Assembly (NCBI GenBank): GCA_905479805.1
Contig: CAJQNY010000044.1
Location: 1-59,142 of the forward strand
DNA from: an uncultured Arenicella sp.
GTDB taxonomy: Bacteria; Pseudomonadota; Gammaproteobacteria; Arenicellales; Arenicellaceae
DNA length: 59,142 nt
Reading direction: 5' to 3'
Shown: positions 27,197-36,601 of the stretch, in pieces
How the letters are laid out: every line of letters begins with the position of its first letter
Numbering within the stretch: the stretch's first letter is position 1
Made by a program: the position numbers and the translations under genes
The notes under the pieces: generated by a model
The model's database searches: none
What the model saw: only the letters and a program-made list of their open reading frames with translations
Told to the model about the DNA's origin: nothing

Positions 27197-27760
27197 ATGC
27201 TAATTAAACTTATTCAGGCTTCTCCAAGCCGAAACATAAAATGGCGCGGCACCATCGCCGTTCTGGCTATTGTTATAAATGGCTTTTTCACAGCAGATCT
27301 AGCGGCCCAAAAGCTTTATAAATGGGTAGATGATGAAGGCAATGTTTCATATCACGATAAACCGGCTGCCGCAAAAAACACAGACTCACACGAGTTTCAA
27401 CCAACAATAAAGAGTTCTGCCAGCTCATCTAGCGACAGAGAAAACCTCAGGCCGGTAATAGTCTATACATCCAGAGACTGTGAGCCCTGTGTGCAAGTGT
27501 TGGAGTATTTTGAGAGCATCGGTGTAAGTGCGCAAGAAAGAAGCATCTCGGATAGAGAAGTGCAACAACGTATTTTTGAAATTGCCGGCAGCTTATCGGT
27601 ACCCAGCGTATTTATTGGCGATACCTTGCTGACAACCATCGACCGCGATAGCTTGCGATCCAGCGTACTTGACGCGGGGTACGAAATTACGCCCGCGACT
27701 GAAGATGAAGAAGAACGCAACGCTGAGACCACACCTAGTTCCTCTCAAACGAGTCAGTAA
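27197..27760 (+). CDS. Exported DUF4124-glutaredoxin fusion protein
   Basis: 187 residues. An N-terminal hydrophobic segment (GTIAVLAIVINGFFTADLAAQ) looks like a signal peptide or anchor, with AAQ-K as possible cleavage site. Residues ~43-60 (KLYKWVDDEGNVSYHDKP) are a DUF4124 motif, a small extracytoplasmic module. Residues ~90-160 form a glutaredoxin-like domain with redox motif CEPC, a cis-Pro segment LSVPSVFIGD and a final helix. The C-terminus is acidic and Ser/Thr-rich. A periplasmic glutaredoxin of this type is probably a thiol-disulfide protein of unknown partner. Its stop codon directly abuts the xthA ATG, so the two are translated from one message. Confidence 0.82.
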   Translation: MLIKLIQASPSRNIKWRGTIAVLAIVINGFFTADLAAQKLYKWVDDEGNVSYHDKPAAAKNTDSHEFQPTIKSSASSSSDRENLRPVIVYTSRDCEPCVQVLEYFESIGVSAQERSISDREVQQRIFEIAGSLSVPSVFIGDTLLTTIDRDSLRSSVLDAGYEITPATEDEEERNAETTPSSSQTSQ

Positions 27761-28522
27761 ATGAAGATAGCAAGCTGGAATGTAAACTCTCTACGAGTCC
27801 GTATTGACCAAGTTATCAGTTGGCTTGAACAGAACTCTGTCGATTTGTTATGTTTACAAGAGTTAAAAATGACGGATGAAGACTTCCCAGCGCAGGCATT
27901 TGAAGCGCTGGGTTATCACTGTCACTTTACCGGCCAAAAAACATACAACGGCGTCGCGATAATTTCGAAAGAGCCGATTACTGGATTGACGCTGGATTTG
28001 CCCGACTTTGAGGACCCGCAACGACGCTTTATCAAGGTGGAGTATCTAGGTACCACTGTGGTCAATGTCTATGTTCCGAATGGACAAGCACTTGATTCGG
28101 ATAAATTCATCTACAAACGCCAGTGGTTTAAGAAGCTTCAATTGGCCATGAGATCGCTGCTCGCCGCCAATAGCAATGTGGTACTCGTCGGTGACTTCAA
28201 CATCACACCGAGTGACTTGGATGTTTACGACCCGGTTAAATGGGGTGGAAAAATACATTGTAGTGACATAGAAAGACTAATGCTTCAAAAGCTTATGTCC
28301 GAAGGTCTTTACGATACTTACCGGCATCTCAACCCCCAAGGCGATAGTTTTTCGTGGTGGGACTATCGAACCGACGGCTATAGTCGCAACGAAGGCTTGC
28401 GCATCGACCTCATACTCGCCTCATCAAACATGCTTGATCGACTCAGTGAATGCATTATTGACGAAGAGCCGCGAAAACTAGAACGACCTTCAGACCACAC
28501 TCCCGTAGTAGCTACTTTTTAG
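27761..28522 (+). CDS. xthA: Exodeoxyribonuclease III
   Basis: 253 residues. Apurinic endonuclease, 3' repair diesterase and 3'-5' exonuclease. EEP superfamily motifs: WNVNSLRVR, LQELKM (metal Glu), GDFNITPSDLDV (catalytic Asp/Asn), and final SDHTPV with the catalytic His. Length ~255 is typical. The ATG immediately follows the TAA of the upstream gene without a spacer. The stop lies in the first copy of a triple 16-bp repeat. Confidence 0.95.
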   Translation: MKIASWNVNSLRVRIDQVISWLEQNSVDLLCLQELKMTDEDFPAQAFEALGYHCHFTGQKTYNGVAIISKEPITGLTLDLPDFEDPQRRFIKVEYLGTTVVNVYVPNGQALDSDKFIYKRQWFKKLQLAMRSLLAANSNVVLVGDFNITPSDLDVYDPVKWGGKIHCSDIERLMLQKLMSEGLYDTYRHLNPQGDSFSWWDYRTDGYSRNEGLRIDLILASSNMLDRLSECIIDEEPRKLERPSDHTPVVATF

Positions 28523-28556
28523 AGTTGCTACCTTTTAGAGTTGCTACTTTTTGGAG
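28509..28556. repeat. Triple 16-bp tandem repeat covering both stop codons of convergent xthA and zapG
   Basis: Three adjacent copies (28509-28524, 28525-28540, 28541-28556) of a unit like TTGCTACTTTTTAGAG, with one or two substitutions per copy. Copy 1 contains the xthA stop (28520-28522); copy 3 contains the zapG stop (complement of 28544-28546). Confidence 0.92.
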
Positions 28557-29143
28557 TTTTCCTTTTTCGCCTCAATTCCAGTTGCGTCATCATCAGAAGC
28601 GGACTTTTTTTGCGTATCAGCGGTGGTTTCTTCCTTTCCGCTTACCGACTTCTTTGAATCATTGGTCGCCTTAGACGGTGTTTCACTCACATCTAGGTTC
28701 GCGCTTTGGTCTTCTTTGAGTTTCGATCGTCTCTCTACAGAATCCTTTTTGGCATCTGTAGATCCCAACTTAGTACGGTCAGAATTTGACTCCGGTTCGG
28801 CAGCATTAGTGTTCTCAACTTGCCTTTTTTCGCCATCTATTTTCAATAATGCGCTTTGATCTTGCAACCCTGTAACCATTTTATCTGGCCTACAAAGCGT
28901 GGTAGCCCCCACTGAAAGATGTTGATATAAATCCTGATACTGCTCGGCCATCATTTTAAACTTTTTCGATGTCTCTTCAAAATGATTCTCGACTTCAGCT
29001 TGATAAGCCTCCTTTTCTTTTTTGACGCTATTAGCAGATACGCTACCAGTCTTCAATTTATTGAAAGCTAGAATAAGCAAAACACCAAAGACAGTGCCTG
29101 AAAAAAATAAAATAAGAGAAGGTAATAATTGCAGCTCGGACAT
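28544..29143 (-). CDS. zapG: ZapG/YhcB family (DUF1043) cell envelope protein
   Basis: 199 residues: one N-terminal membrane helix (LILFFSGTVFGVLLILAF), then a coiled coil with the conserved DUF1043 core YQAEVENHFEETSKKFKMMA and YQDLYQHLSVGATTLC, closely resembling the same core in E. coli YhcB. From ~95 on it is a low-complexity tail rich in Lys, Ser, Glu and Asp (SDRTKLGSTDAKKDSVERR...), longer than in E. coli. YhcB coordinates cell division and envelope synthesis. The last codons lie in the 16-bp tandem repeat. Confidence 0.85.
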   Translation of the reverse strand: MSELQLLPSLILFFSGTVFGVLLILAFNKLKTGSVSANSVKKEKEAYQAEVENHFEETSKKFKMMAEQYQDLYQHLSVGATTLCRPDKMVTGLQDQSALLKIDGEKRQVENTNAAEPESNSDRTKLGSTDAKKDSVERRSKLKEDQSANLDVSETPSKATNDSKKSVSGKEETTADTQKKSASDDDATGIEAKKENSKK

Positions 29144-29353
29144 GTTCTTAAATAGTAGCTTTGTTAGAAAATCGAGCTGAGTGTAGCAGTTTAGAAAAAA
29201 TAGAATGTTAAATTTAGTTCCAAAGTTTAATAATTCGCTATTTTTTCACTCTGTGATAGAAATATATTTAATTAAATTTTACCCATGATTTTTTCGACTT
29301 AAAATTCATATGATCTATACTCAATGGATCATATAAAAATGCCAAGGATATTT

Positions 29354-31510
29354 ATGTTTGCCAGTACAGTACTAACTCTACACAATTCAACTCAATTCAA
29401 ATCTGTCAGTCTTTATAAAAGATTTTTGCTGCCTTTGCTTGCATTATTATTCAGTGCCACATTGACCTTAAATGGCACTAACGCCTACGCTGATGTCATT
29501 GACGTCTCCGCGGACACGCTAACAATGAATAAGGAATTGAGTGAAGACGTCGACAGAACTCTGCGTCATTTATTCTTTAACCATTATGTTCGAAAGCAAC
29601 TGAACGATGAATACTCGGCAAAGACCTTAGACAACTACTTAGAGCTACTGGACCCGAATAAAATATATTTCACACAGGACGACGTAGACCGGCTGCAAAA
29701 GTATCGCTTCCAAATCGACGATTTATTAATTAAACGTGATGCTGAAGTTGGCTTTGATATTTTTAAAATATTCAGAGAGCGGATGGATGCCCGAACGAAG
29801 TTGATTAAGAATATCATTGAACAGGAATTTGATTACACCGTTGATGAAAATCTAAACATCGATCGAGATACTTATACTTGGGCTGCCAATGAGAAAGAAA
29901 TAGCGAATAAATGGCGCTTGAGAATCAAGAACGACACTCTGCAGCAATTAATGGCAGAGACTCCTATCGAAGAAGTGAGGGAAAATCTAGAACGTCGATA
30001 TCAACGCCAACGTGACGTTATTTTTCAGCTCAAAGCTGACGAGGTCTTTGAGTGGTTTATGAACGCTTACGCCAAAGAAGTGGGCCCACACACTCAGTAC
30101 ATGTCTCATATTACAGCCGAGAATTTTCGCGTGAGCATGTCTCTGTCTCTCGAAGGAATTGGTGCTGCTCTTCAGACTGAACAAGACTACACAGTAATCA
30201 ACCGAATTTTGCCAGGTGGCCCAGCCGAGAAGAGTGGCTTAATAAAGCCTGAGGATAAAGTTGTTGCGGTTGGGCAAGATGGCGAAGACATGATCAACGT
30301 AGTTGGGTGGCGGCTTACTGACGTTGTGCAAATGATCAGAGGTGACAAAGGCACAAAGGTTAAGTTAGATATCATAAAGAATGATAGTGCACCGGGCTCT
30401 CCGCCATATTCACTTGAATTAGTAAGGGATGTGATTCAACTCGAAGATCAAGCCGCGAAGCTCAGTCAAATTGAACTTTCTGATGGTCAGAAGAATCATC
30501 TGTATTCGGTCATCGACATCCCATCGTTTTATTCTAACTCAGGACAAGCTCAGGAAGGCGCCAAGTTCAAATACACCGCCACCGCCCATGATGTCCAACA
30601 GCTGCTCAAGGAAGTCAATGAGTCCGACTCGGAAGGTTTAATCATCGATCTCCGGGGGAATGGTGGTGGGTATCTGAATGAAGCCATCAATTTATCTGGC
30701 TTATTCATTGATGAAGGCCCGGTAGTACAAGTCATTCAATCGAACCAAAAACGTCAGGTACTAAAAGACAAAAATGATTGGGTCGCATACGATGGACCAA
30801 TGGTAGTCCTGATTGATCGCTATAGTGCCTCTGCCTCTGAAATATTTGCTGCCGCGATGCAGGATTACGGCCGCGCAATTGTGGTGGGCGAACGCTCATT
30901 TGGTAAAGGAACCGTACAACGAGTTACGCCACTTCGCAACGGCAAAACAGTGACCCATGAGAGTCAAATCAAACTTACCACCGCACAATTTTTTAGGGTA
31001 AACGGCGGAAGCACTCAACACAAAGGGGTTACACCTGACATCTTATTAAACTCTGGTGAGGAAGATGAGGATTTTGGTGAGAGAGCGTATGACAATGCAT
31101 TGCCTTGGTCGCAAACTCAAGCGGCAATATTTAAGCAAACAACCATTCCTGGCGACTTGTTAGTTCATTTGAGTACTAAACATGTTCAGCGGTCTGTGGA
31201 TTCACCCGCATTTGAGTTTCTACGGAACACATCAAAGCGAATCGCAAACAATAGAGACACCAAAGAACTATCGTTGAATTTAGTGGCGAGACAGTTACGG
31301 CGCAACGAATTAGAAGATAAATCATTGACTCAACTCAATACCTATAGAAAATCGTTGGGCTTGGAGGCAGTAACAGCAGACAATCGAAGTGACAACCCGC
31401 TTCCTGATGAAGATGAGCACTGGAATATTGTTTATCACACTGAGGCCGCTCGAATTCTACTGGATCAAGCTAATTGGTCAAACAATCTATTAACCAAACG
31501 TTCTGAGTAA
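29354..31510 (+). CDS. prc: Tail-specific protease Prc (C-terminal processing peptidase)
   Basis: 718 residues from ATG 29354, which has AAGGA five bases upstream; an ATG at 29324 would add ten residues. Signal peptide after KRFLLPLLALLF, ending near NAYA. Periplasmic serine protease of the S41A family that trims PBP3 and degrades envelope proteins and hydrolases. PDZ domain ~265-345 (SGLIKPEDKVVAVGQDG), then the catalytic dyad: Ser493 in SASASE and Lys518 in FGKGTVQ, with Asp504 between, at the same spacing as E. coli Prc. C-terminal DUF3340-like extension. Convergent with lnt, eight bases apart. Confidence 0.96.
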   Translation: MFASTVLTLHNSTQFKSVSLYKRFLLPLLALLFSATLTLNGTNAYADVIDVSADTLTMNKELSEDVDRTLRHLFFNHYVRKQLNDEYSAKTLDNYLELLDPNKIYFTQDDVDRLQKYRFQIDDLLIKRDAEVGFDIFKIFRERMDARTKLIKNIIEQEFDYTVDENLNIDRDTYTWAANEKEIANKWRLRIKNDTLQQLMAETPIEEVRENLERRYQRQRDVIFQLKADEVFEWFMNAYAKEVGPHTQYMSHITAENFRVSMSLSLEGIGAALQTEQDYTVINRILPGGPAEKSGLIKPEDKVVAVGQDGEDMINVVGWRLTDVVQMIRGDKGTKVKLDIIKNDSAPGSPPYSLELVRDVIQLEDQAAKLSQIELSDGQKNHLYSVIDIPSFYSNSGQAQEGAKFKYTATAHDVQQLLKEVNESDSEGLIIDLRGNGGGYLNEAINLSGLFIDEGPVVQVIQSNQKRQVLKDKNDWVAYDGPMVVLIDRYSASASEIFAAAMQDYGRAIVVGERSFGKGTVQRVTPLRNGKTVTHESQIKLTTAQFFRVNGGSTQHKGVTPDILLNSGEEDEDFGERAYDNALPWSQTQAAIFKQTTIPGDLLVHLSTKHVQRSVDSPAFEFLRNTSKRIANNRDTKELSLNLVARQLRRNELEDKSLTQLNTYRKSLGLEAVTADNRSDNPLPDEDEHWNIVYHTEAARILLDQANWSNNLLTKRSE

Positions 31511-31518
31511 CCAAAACC

Positions 31519-33018
31519 TTAATTTCTTTTTGCGCGCACGCGCCGAAGTATAGCGAGCCCGATAAATAGCATACAAAAGATTAACACCCAGTTACCGTAT
31601 CGCTTATATAGCGTATCGCCCGTCATGGGCTGAATCGTTAACGCTAATATTTGATCTTCAAATTGTTTACTTTCTAGGACAACAGCACCCCGTTCATCAA
31701 TAAATGCAGACGGCCCAGAATTTGCGCTGCGCACCATCGGGCGCGCTAATTCTCGGGCGCGCATTTGTCCCATTTGTAAACGCTGATGGGGTGCCAACGA
31801 ATCGCCAAACCAAGCATCTTCACTAATGTTTACTAGCACCGTAGCATCTCCGGTGTTTTCTCTAATCTCTGTGCCAAATGCATCTTCGTAACAAATAGAG
31901 AGACCTATCTTAATATTTCCAGCGCATTGCAAAGACTGAGGTTCAGCCCAAGAAGAAAAGTCCGACATGGGCAACTGCAAATACTCCAAGATCCAGTTAA
32001 ACAAAAACCGCATGGGCAGATATTCGCCGAATGGAACTAAATGACGTTTTCGGTAGATCTGTTGCGAATCACCGCAACTTAAAACAGCGGCATTATAACT
32101 TTTGGATTGGGATGGGTTATCTACCAAACCGGTGACTAAGGCTATCCCTTGTGGCTGAATTGATCTCCAAAAATCTTTATCCGTTTGTTGCACGTAAATT
32201 GGCAATGCCGTTTCAGGCCAAACCAACAAATCTAAAGGAGACTCCTTTTGTTGTTCTTGAAAAGCGAGCTGATTGCTCAAACGGCTTAGCTTGTCAACAA
32301 CGCCTTGACGATATTCCGACTGCCACTTTTCGTTTATGGGTATGTTTCCTTGCACAATGCCAATTCGCAAAGAATCTCCATCTGGGGATGACCATACTAA
32401 GGAGTCTGCAAGTTTCGTTCCAGCTAACACCAATAAAATCAACGTAATTGCAGCAACTTTGTTTCTATAACAAAGCAATACAACAATATTCATAGCCACC
32501 AAGGTCACAGTTAGGCTGATCAAATATACGCCACCCAGTGGAGCAAGCGAGAACAACCACGTTGACGTCTGAGTAACTCCAAGTTCGAGCCATGCGAAAC
32601 CCGTTAGAATCCAGCTTTTAAGCCATTCAAACAAGACGTAGCTCACCGAGAGAATCAATAAGCGGAAGTAACCTTCCTGTGGTACTAGTTTGGCTGCTGA
32701 GAAACAAGCCAATGCTGTGAATATAGAAAGAATCCCAGCAAACAAAACTACTGCAATTGAACCCATCCACAAGGGCATACCGCCATAGGTGTGTAAGGAG
32801 ACATATACCCAGGAAACTCCAAAGCCAAATTCGCCTAGCGCGAAGGCAAGACCGTACCAAAAAGAATTTCGTGCGCTACTATTTCGGCAAAAATAGAGCA
32901 GCACACTGAGACTAATGAAAGCGATTACCCCGTAAGCAAAGGGCTCAAATGCCAGGACCATGCAAGCCCCTGCGATGAAACACATCAACAAAGAAAGTTT
33001 ATGGTTAAGCTTTGCCAC
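31519..33018 (-). CDS. lnt: Apolipoprotein N-acyltransferase
   Basis: 499 residues. Adds the third acyl chain to lipoproteins in the inner membrane. N-terminal half has about six membrane helices; the C-terminal nitrilase domain has the triad Glu269 (WPETALP), Lys324 (RKRHLVPFGEY) and Cys376 (SICYEDAFG), and a final helix (WVLIFCMLFIGLAI). Several lipoproteins encoded in this window are its likely clients. ybeX/corC, its usual neighbour, is absent. Confidence 0.96.
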   Translation of the reverse strand: MAKLNHKLSLLMCFIAGACMVLAFEPFAYGVIAFISLSVLLYFCRNSSARNSFWYGLAFALGEFGFGVSWVYVSLHTYGGMPLWMGSIAVVLFAGILSIFTALACFSAAKLVPQEGYFRLLILSVSYVLFEWLKSWILTGFAWLELGVTQTSTWLFSLAPLGGVYLISLTVTLVAMNIVVLLCYRNKVAAITLILLVLAGTKLADSLVWSSPDGDSLRIGIVQGNIPINEKWQSEYRQGVVDKLSRLSNQLAFQEQQKESPLDLLVWPETALPIYVQQTDKDFWRSIQPQGIALVTGLVDNPSQSKSYNAAVLSCGDSQQIYRKRHLVPFGEYLPMRFLFNWILEYLQLPMSDFSSWAEPQSLQCAGNIKIGLSICYEDAFGTEIRENTGDATVLVNISEDAWFGDSLAPHQRLQMGQMRARELARPMVRSANSGPSAFIDERGAVVLESKQFEDQILALTIQPMTGDTLYKRYGNWVLIFCMLFIGLAILRRVRAKRN

Positions 33019-33075
33019 GCAAGGATGTGTTATGGGAATGTGAAAGGCTTTCTAAAACTGTACTAATACATAACT

Positions 33076-33687
33076 CTATTCTGCATTCTTCAGAGCTATA
33101 TACATTTCCTTTTCTTTCTCAAAGCGACGACTAATTTCATCTTTCTGGGCTTCGAGATCGGCGAGTTCAAGCTTAGACTCCTTGATTCTTAAATTGGCGT
33201 CGACGATCTTTTTACCATACTGATCTTTTAAATGCGGTTGCTTAACTTCGGTTCGCTTACGCTCGTACCGCAATACCCGCTTATCCATCCCCTTCAGATA
33301 CGCCATATGAACGTCTATATTACGCTCGACTGAATGTAGCTGATTATCGCGCTGGCGGTCGATATCTTCTTCAGTTTCATAAATGCTCATTACCCGACGC
33401 TTTTCCTCGAGTAAAGCAGCCCGTTGAGCCTTCTCCGCTGCTTTAAGTGCGGCAGCCTCCTCCTCTTCACGGACTTCTTCATCCGACTTTGGAGCTTCGA
33501 GTTCATCAGTCACGATCCCCCGATCATTCAGGGTCGTAACTTTGGAAGATTCACAAGCGCTCACTGCGACATCTCCGTAATGCCAATTGCCATCTGCATC
33601 CTTACATTTTTTTATCGCGTGCGCAGGCGAGCTGGCGAGCGCTAATAACAGGCATAGCCCAATATAGTTGTTTCGGTTTTTGAACAT
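33076..33687 (-). CDS. Exported DUF4124 coiled-coil protein
   Basis: 203 residues from ATG 33687, which has GGAGA eight bases upstream; a longer reading to 33783 lacks support. Signal peptide MFKNRNNYIGLCLLLALASSPAHA. The mature N-terminus is a DUF4124 motif (IKKCKDADGNWHYGDVAVSAC) with two Cys that may pair. From ~90 to the end is a highly charged, probably continuous coiled coil (EEVREEEEAAALKAAEKAQRA..., LELADLEAQKDEISRRFEKE). Periplasmic; function unknown. It sits between lgt and lnt, but 58 and 112 bases separate them, so the link may be chance. Confidence 0.82.
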   Translation of the reverse strand: MFKNRNNYIGLCLLLALASSPAHAIKKCKDADGNWHYGDVAVSACESSKVTTLNDRGIVTDELEAPKSDEEVREEEEAAALKAAEKAQRAALLEEKRRVMSIYETEEDIDRQRDNQLHSVERNIDVHMAYLKGMDKRVLRYERKRTEVKQPHLKDQYGKKIVDANLRIKESKLELADLEAQKDEISRRFEKEKEMYIALKNAE

Positions 33688-33798
33688 TTTTTTCTCCAAT
33701 AATCTAGAAGAGCACTCAAGTGTGTTTCGCTCTTTGAATAGTATCCAATTCACGCTAACTATAAGTAGTTTTCGCTGAACCAATGCTTAATATCTAAC

Positions 33799-34599
33799 TT
33801 ATTTTGTAAAGAACCGTGAACTTTGGCGGGTAACTAAAAATACCCCGATCATCAACATAGGCAAACTTAATAGATGCCCCATCGTAATCCAATCAAAAAA
33901 TAAATAGCTTAAGTGAGCATCAGGAACACGCACTAATTCAACCACCATTCGCGCCAGAGCATAACCAATCAAGAACAAACCAGATAAAAATCCAACCGTT
34001 CGCTGCTTCTTCCCCGCCCACCAAATCACAATCAATAATAGCAGACCTTCCAACAGTGCCTCATACACCATCGAAGGGTGGCGAGCTTGTGCATCAGCCG
34101 TTGTAAACACCATTCCCCAGGGTACATCGGTTGGTTTTCCCCATAACTCTTGATTGATAAAGTTGCCCATGCGACCAAAGAAGAGTCCAATGGGAGCAAG
34201 AGGGGCAATGAAGTCTCCGACATCTAATATTGATCGATCTGTTTTACGCGCAAACAGACTCAAGGCGACAATAACACCCAATAAACCGCCATGAAACGAC
34301 ATGCCACCCTGGTTCACCATTAAGATTTCGCTCGGATTAGCAAAGTACTCTGCAGGCTTATAAAACAAAACGTAACCAAGACGCCCACCAATTACAGCTC
34401 CTAAAGCACCGTAGAAAATGAGGTCACTGATCTGCTCAGTATTCCAAACTCCACGAATCGCATTCGGATATTTATTGATCCTGTAACTGCCTAATAAATA
34501 TACGCCCAGAAACCCAAGCACATACATCAATCCGTACCAATGAATCGCAACAGGACCCAATTGAAGCGCTACAGGATCGAAGTTTGGGTGGACTAACAT
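33799..34599 (-). CDS. lgt: Prolipoprotein diacylglyceryl transferase
   Basis: 266 residues with about seven membrane helices. First step of lipoprotein maturation, moving diacylglyceryl from phosphatidylglycerol to the lipobox Cys. Family blocks: VAIHWYGLMYVLGF, GRLGYVLFY, GGMSFHGGLLG (essential His), GRMGNFINQELWG (Lgt signature) and RHPSMVYEALLEG. The C-terminal helix ends with VTRQSSRFFTK. Confidence 0.97.
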   Translation of the reverse strand: MLVHPNFDPVALQLGPVAIHWYGLMYVLGFLGVYLLGSYRINKYPNAIRGVWNTEQISDLIFYGALGAVIGGRLGYVLFYKPAEYFANPSEILMVNQGGMSFHGGLLGVIVALSLFARKTDRSILDVGDFIAPLAPIGLFFGRMGNFINQELWGKPTDVPWGMVFTTADAQARHPSMVYEALLEGLLLLIVIWWAGKKQRTVGFLSGLFLIGYALARMVVELVRVPDAHLSYLFFDWITMGHLLSLPMLMIGVFLVTRQSSRFFTK

Positions 34600-34608
34600 T
34601 CTTTAAAT

Positions 34609-35556
34609 CTAGGCAACGGGAATTGGGAACGGCTCTTCAAATGCCTGAACGTATCGACTGGAAAATTGCTCTATGTCAAATCGATGGCTTTGAGTCCCCG
34701 CATGTTCAACTTTGATCGCGCCACACAAAGCACCAATTTTCCCACATGACTCCCAGTCTAATTTGTGACTCAAACCAAATAAAATTCCCGCGCGATAAGC
34801 ATCCCCGCATCCGGTGGGGTCTTGAATTTGGCCAATGGGCGCAGTAGGTATTTCGATGGTTTCAGAGCCAGCATAGATCACCGAGCCTTCACCGCCTTTG
34901 GTAACAATAAACGCATCAACTTTCGCGGCAAGCTCTTCGATAGACAAACCTGTTCTATCGGCTATCAACTGAGCTTCATAGTCGTTAGCAATCGCGAAGG
35001 TAGCTTGATCAAAAAAAGTCAAAAACTCTTCACCATTAAACAAGGGCAGCGCTTGACCAGGGTCAAAAAAGAAAGGAATTGAACTTTCAGACAATTGCAA
35101 TGCGTGTTGTAACATTGCATCTCGACCATCGGGTGAAACCATTGCGAGCTCAACACCAACAGCATCATTGACTTGATTGACGTGTGCAAAATTCATCGCC
35201 CCTGGATGAAACGCCGTAATCTGATTATTGTCCATATCAGTAGTAACAAACGCCTGCGCAGTGAACTCATCATCGATGGTTGTAATGTATTCTCTAGAAA
35301 TACCTTCCGCATCTAACCAGTCAGCATAAGCACCAAAATCAACACCTACAGCTGCCATTATTCTAGGGTCGCCGCCTAACATCTTCAGGTTGTAAGCGAT
35401 ATTACCTGCACACCCGCCCTGAAATCGCTGCATCTTTGGCGCCAAAAACGACACATTTATCATATGTGTCTGCTCTGGTAAAATATGGTTCTTAAATTTG
35501 TCTTCAAACACCATAATGGTATCAAAAGCCATAGAACCCGATATTAAGGTCTTCAT
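34609..35556 (-). CDS. PfkB-family carbohydrate/nucleoside kinase
   Basis: 315 residues. Ribokinase-fold kinase: substrate region GSMAFDTIMVFED and GGCAGNIAYNLKMLGG at the N-terminus, ATP-binding FIVTKGGEGSVIY, and the PfkB signature DPTGCGDAYRAGILFGL with the catalytic Asp. It resembles the proteobacterial kinases annotated as adenosine kinase or carbohydrate kinase; the substrate cannot be settled by sequence alone. It ends ten bases before the lgt start and may be co-transcribed with it. Confidence 0.88.
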   Translation of the reverse strand: MKTLISGSMAFDTIMVFEDKFKNHILPEQTHMINVSFLAPKMQRFQGGCAGNIAYNLKMLGGDPRIMAAVGVDFGAYADWLDAEGISREYITTIDDEFTAQAFVTTDMDNNQITAFHPGAMNFAHVNQVNDAVGVELAMVSPDGRDAMLQHALQLSESSIPFFFDPGQALPLFNGEEFLTFFDQATFAIANDYEAQLIADRTGLSIEELAAKVDAFIVTKGGEGSVIYAGSETIEIPTAPIGQIQDPTGCGDAYRAGILFGLSHKLDWESCGKIGALCGAIKVEHAGTQSHRFDIEQFSSRYVQAFEEPFPIPVA

Positions 35557-35626
35557 TCTGTTTCCTAAATTGGAGTTTAGTTCACTGCATTAAGTCAAGT
35601 TCGTCGCCGAAAGCGGCAATAGAGAA

Positions 35627-36025
35627 TTAATCTTCGTTTTGCGCCAAGTAACTCTCAGCACTCATCAAGTCTTCTAATTCACCGATGTCCGATGCTCGAA
35701 TTTTAAACATCCACCCACCAACAAACGGAGATTCATTAAGTAGCTCCGGTTGACCGTCTAGATCTTCATTAATTGCGACAATCTCGCCACTCACAGGAGC
35801 ATAGATGTCTGAAGCCGCCTTCACTGACTCAACCGCACAACACTCTTCGCCGGCGGAGACTGCTTGCCCGATTTCAGGCAACTCTACATACACAACATCC
35901 CCTAAAGCAGACTGTGCAAAATCGGAAATTCCTACTTCAACAATGCCATCTTCAAGTGTTCGAACCCATTCATGAGAACTCGCATATACAATATCATCTG
36001 GGGTTTCGTGTGTGGTTTCGCCCAT
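35627..36025 (-). CDS. gcvH: Glycine cleavage system H protein
   Basis: 132 residues. Lipoyl-carrying shuttle between the P, T and L proteins of glycine decarboxylation; cytoplasmic. The lipoylation site is the Lys of [24 protein letters not shown] and GGWMFKI are also typical. GGAG seven bases before the ATG supports the start. gcvT and gcvP are not in this window, so gcvH is encoded away from them or stands alone here. Confidence 0.96.
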   Translation of the reverse strand: MGETTHETPDDIVYASSHEWVRTLEDGIVEVGISDFAQSALGDVVYVELPEIGQAVSAGEECCAVESVKAASDIYAPVSGEIVAINEDLDGQPELLNESPFVGGWMFKIRASDIGELEDLMSAESYLAQNED

Positions 36026-36059
36026 TATTTACTCCAACTAGGTTAATAAAATTTTTCGT

Positions 36060-36087
36060 ATTATAGTGGATTCTAAGCAATCTCCAA
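36060..36087 (-). promoter_or_regulatory. Candidate sigma-70 promoter for gcvH
   Basis: On the minus strand -35 TTGGAG (36087-36082) and -10 TATAAT (36065-36060) with a 16-base spacer, 35 bases upstream of the gcvH ATG. No glycine riboswitch was recognised; the space is too short for one. Confidence 0.5.
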
Positions 36088-36130
36088 TAGCTAGTAACTC
36101 AATCCGGATAGAAATATTAATTTGTAGACT

Positions 36131-36541
36131 TTATTTGCACTCCTTGCAAATTCCGTACATGTAAAGTGAGTGATCCTGCAGTTCGAATTCATATTCTTCG
36201 GCAATTCTATTTTGCCTTTCTTCAATTTGCGCATCATAGAACTCGGTAACTTTATTGCATTTTACGCATACCATGTGGTCATGGTGTTCACCTCGATCCA
36301 ATTCGAAGACAGATCGCCCGCCTTCGAAATTATGACGTAAGACCAATCCGGCATTTTCAAATTGTGTCAGTACACGATAAACTGTCGCGAAGGCAATATC
36401 TTCACCGGCTTCCAACAAACTTTTATATACGTCCTCAGCACTAAAATGGCGTTTCTTTCCTTCTTCAAGAATGGTCAGAATTCGTAGTCGAGGAAGAGTT
36501 GTTTTTAACCCCGCATCTTTAAGATCTTTGCTAGATGACAT
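36131..36541 (-). CDS. fur: Ferric uptake regulator Fur
   Basis: 136 residues. Iron-dependent repressor. Winged-helix N-terminus (LKTTLPRLRILTILEE; FATVYRVLTQFENAGLVLR), then HDHMVCVKCNKVTEF with the first Cys pair and C-terminal CKECK with the second. The HHDHM metal site is intact. Start at ATG 36541. Divergent from a PhnD-like gene. No clear Fur box was found in the short gap. Confidence 0.95.
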   Translation of the reverse strand: MSSSKDLKDAGLKTTLPRLRILTILEEGKKRHFSAEDVYKSLLEAGEDIAFATVYRVLTQFENAGLVLRHNFEGGRSVFELDRGEHHDHMVCVKCNKVTEFYDAQIEERQNRIAEEYEFELQDHSLYMYGICKECK

Positions 36542-36601
36542 TATTATTGCCTAGGCCCAAAAATTATAGAACGGATAGTTTATCAGCTTTTGAATACAAT
36601 C

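Noticed and set aside
36542-36601. Fur box in the fur/PhnD-like divergent gap
   Set aside because: No 19-bp GATAATGATAATCATTATC-like site or triple GATAAT hexamer was found.
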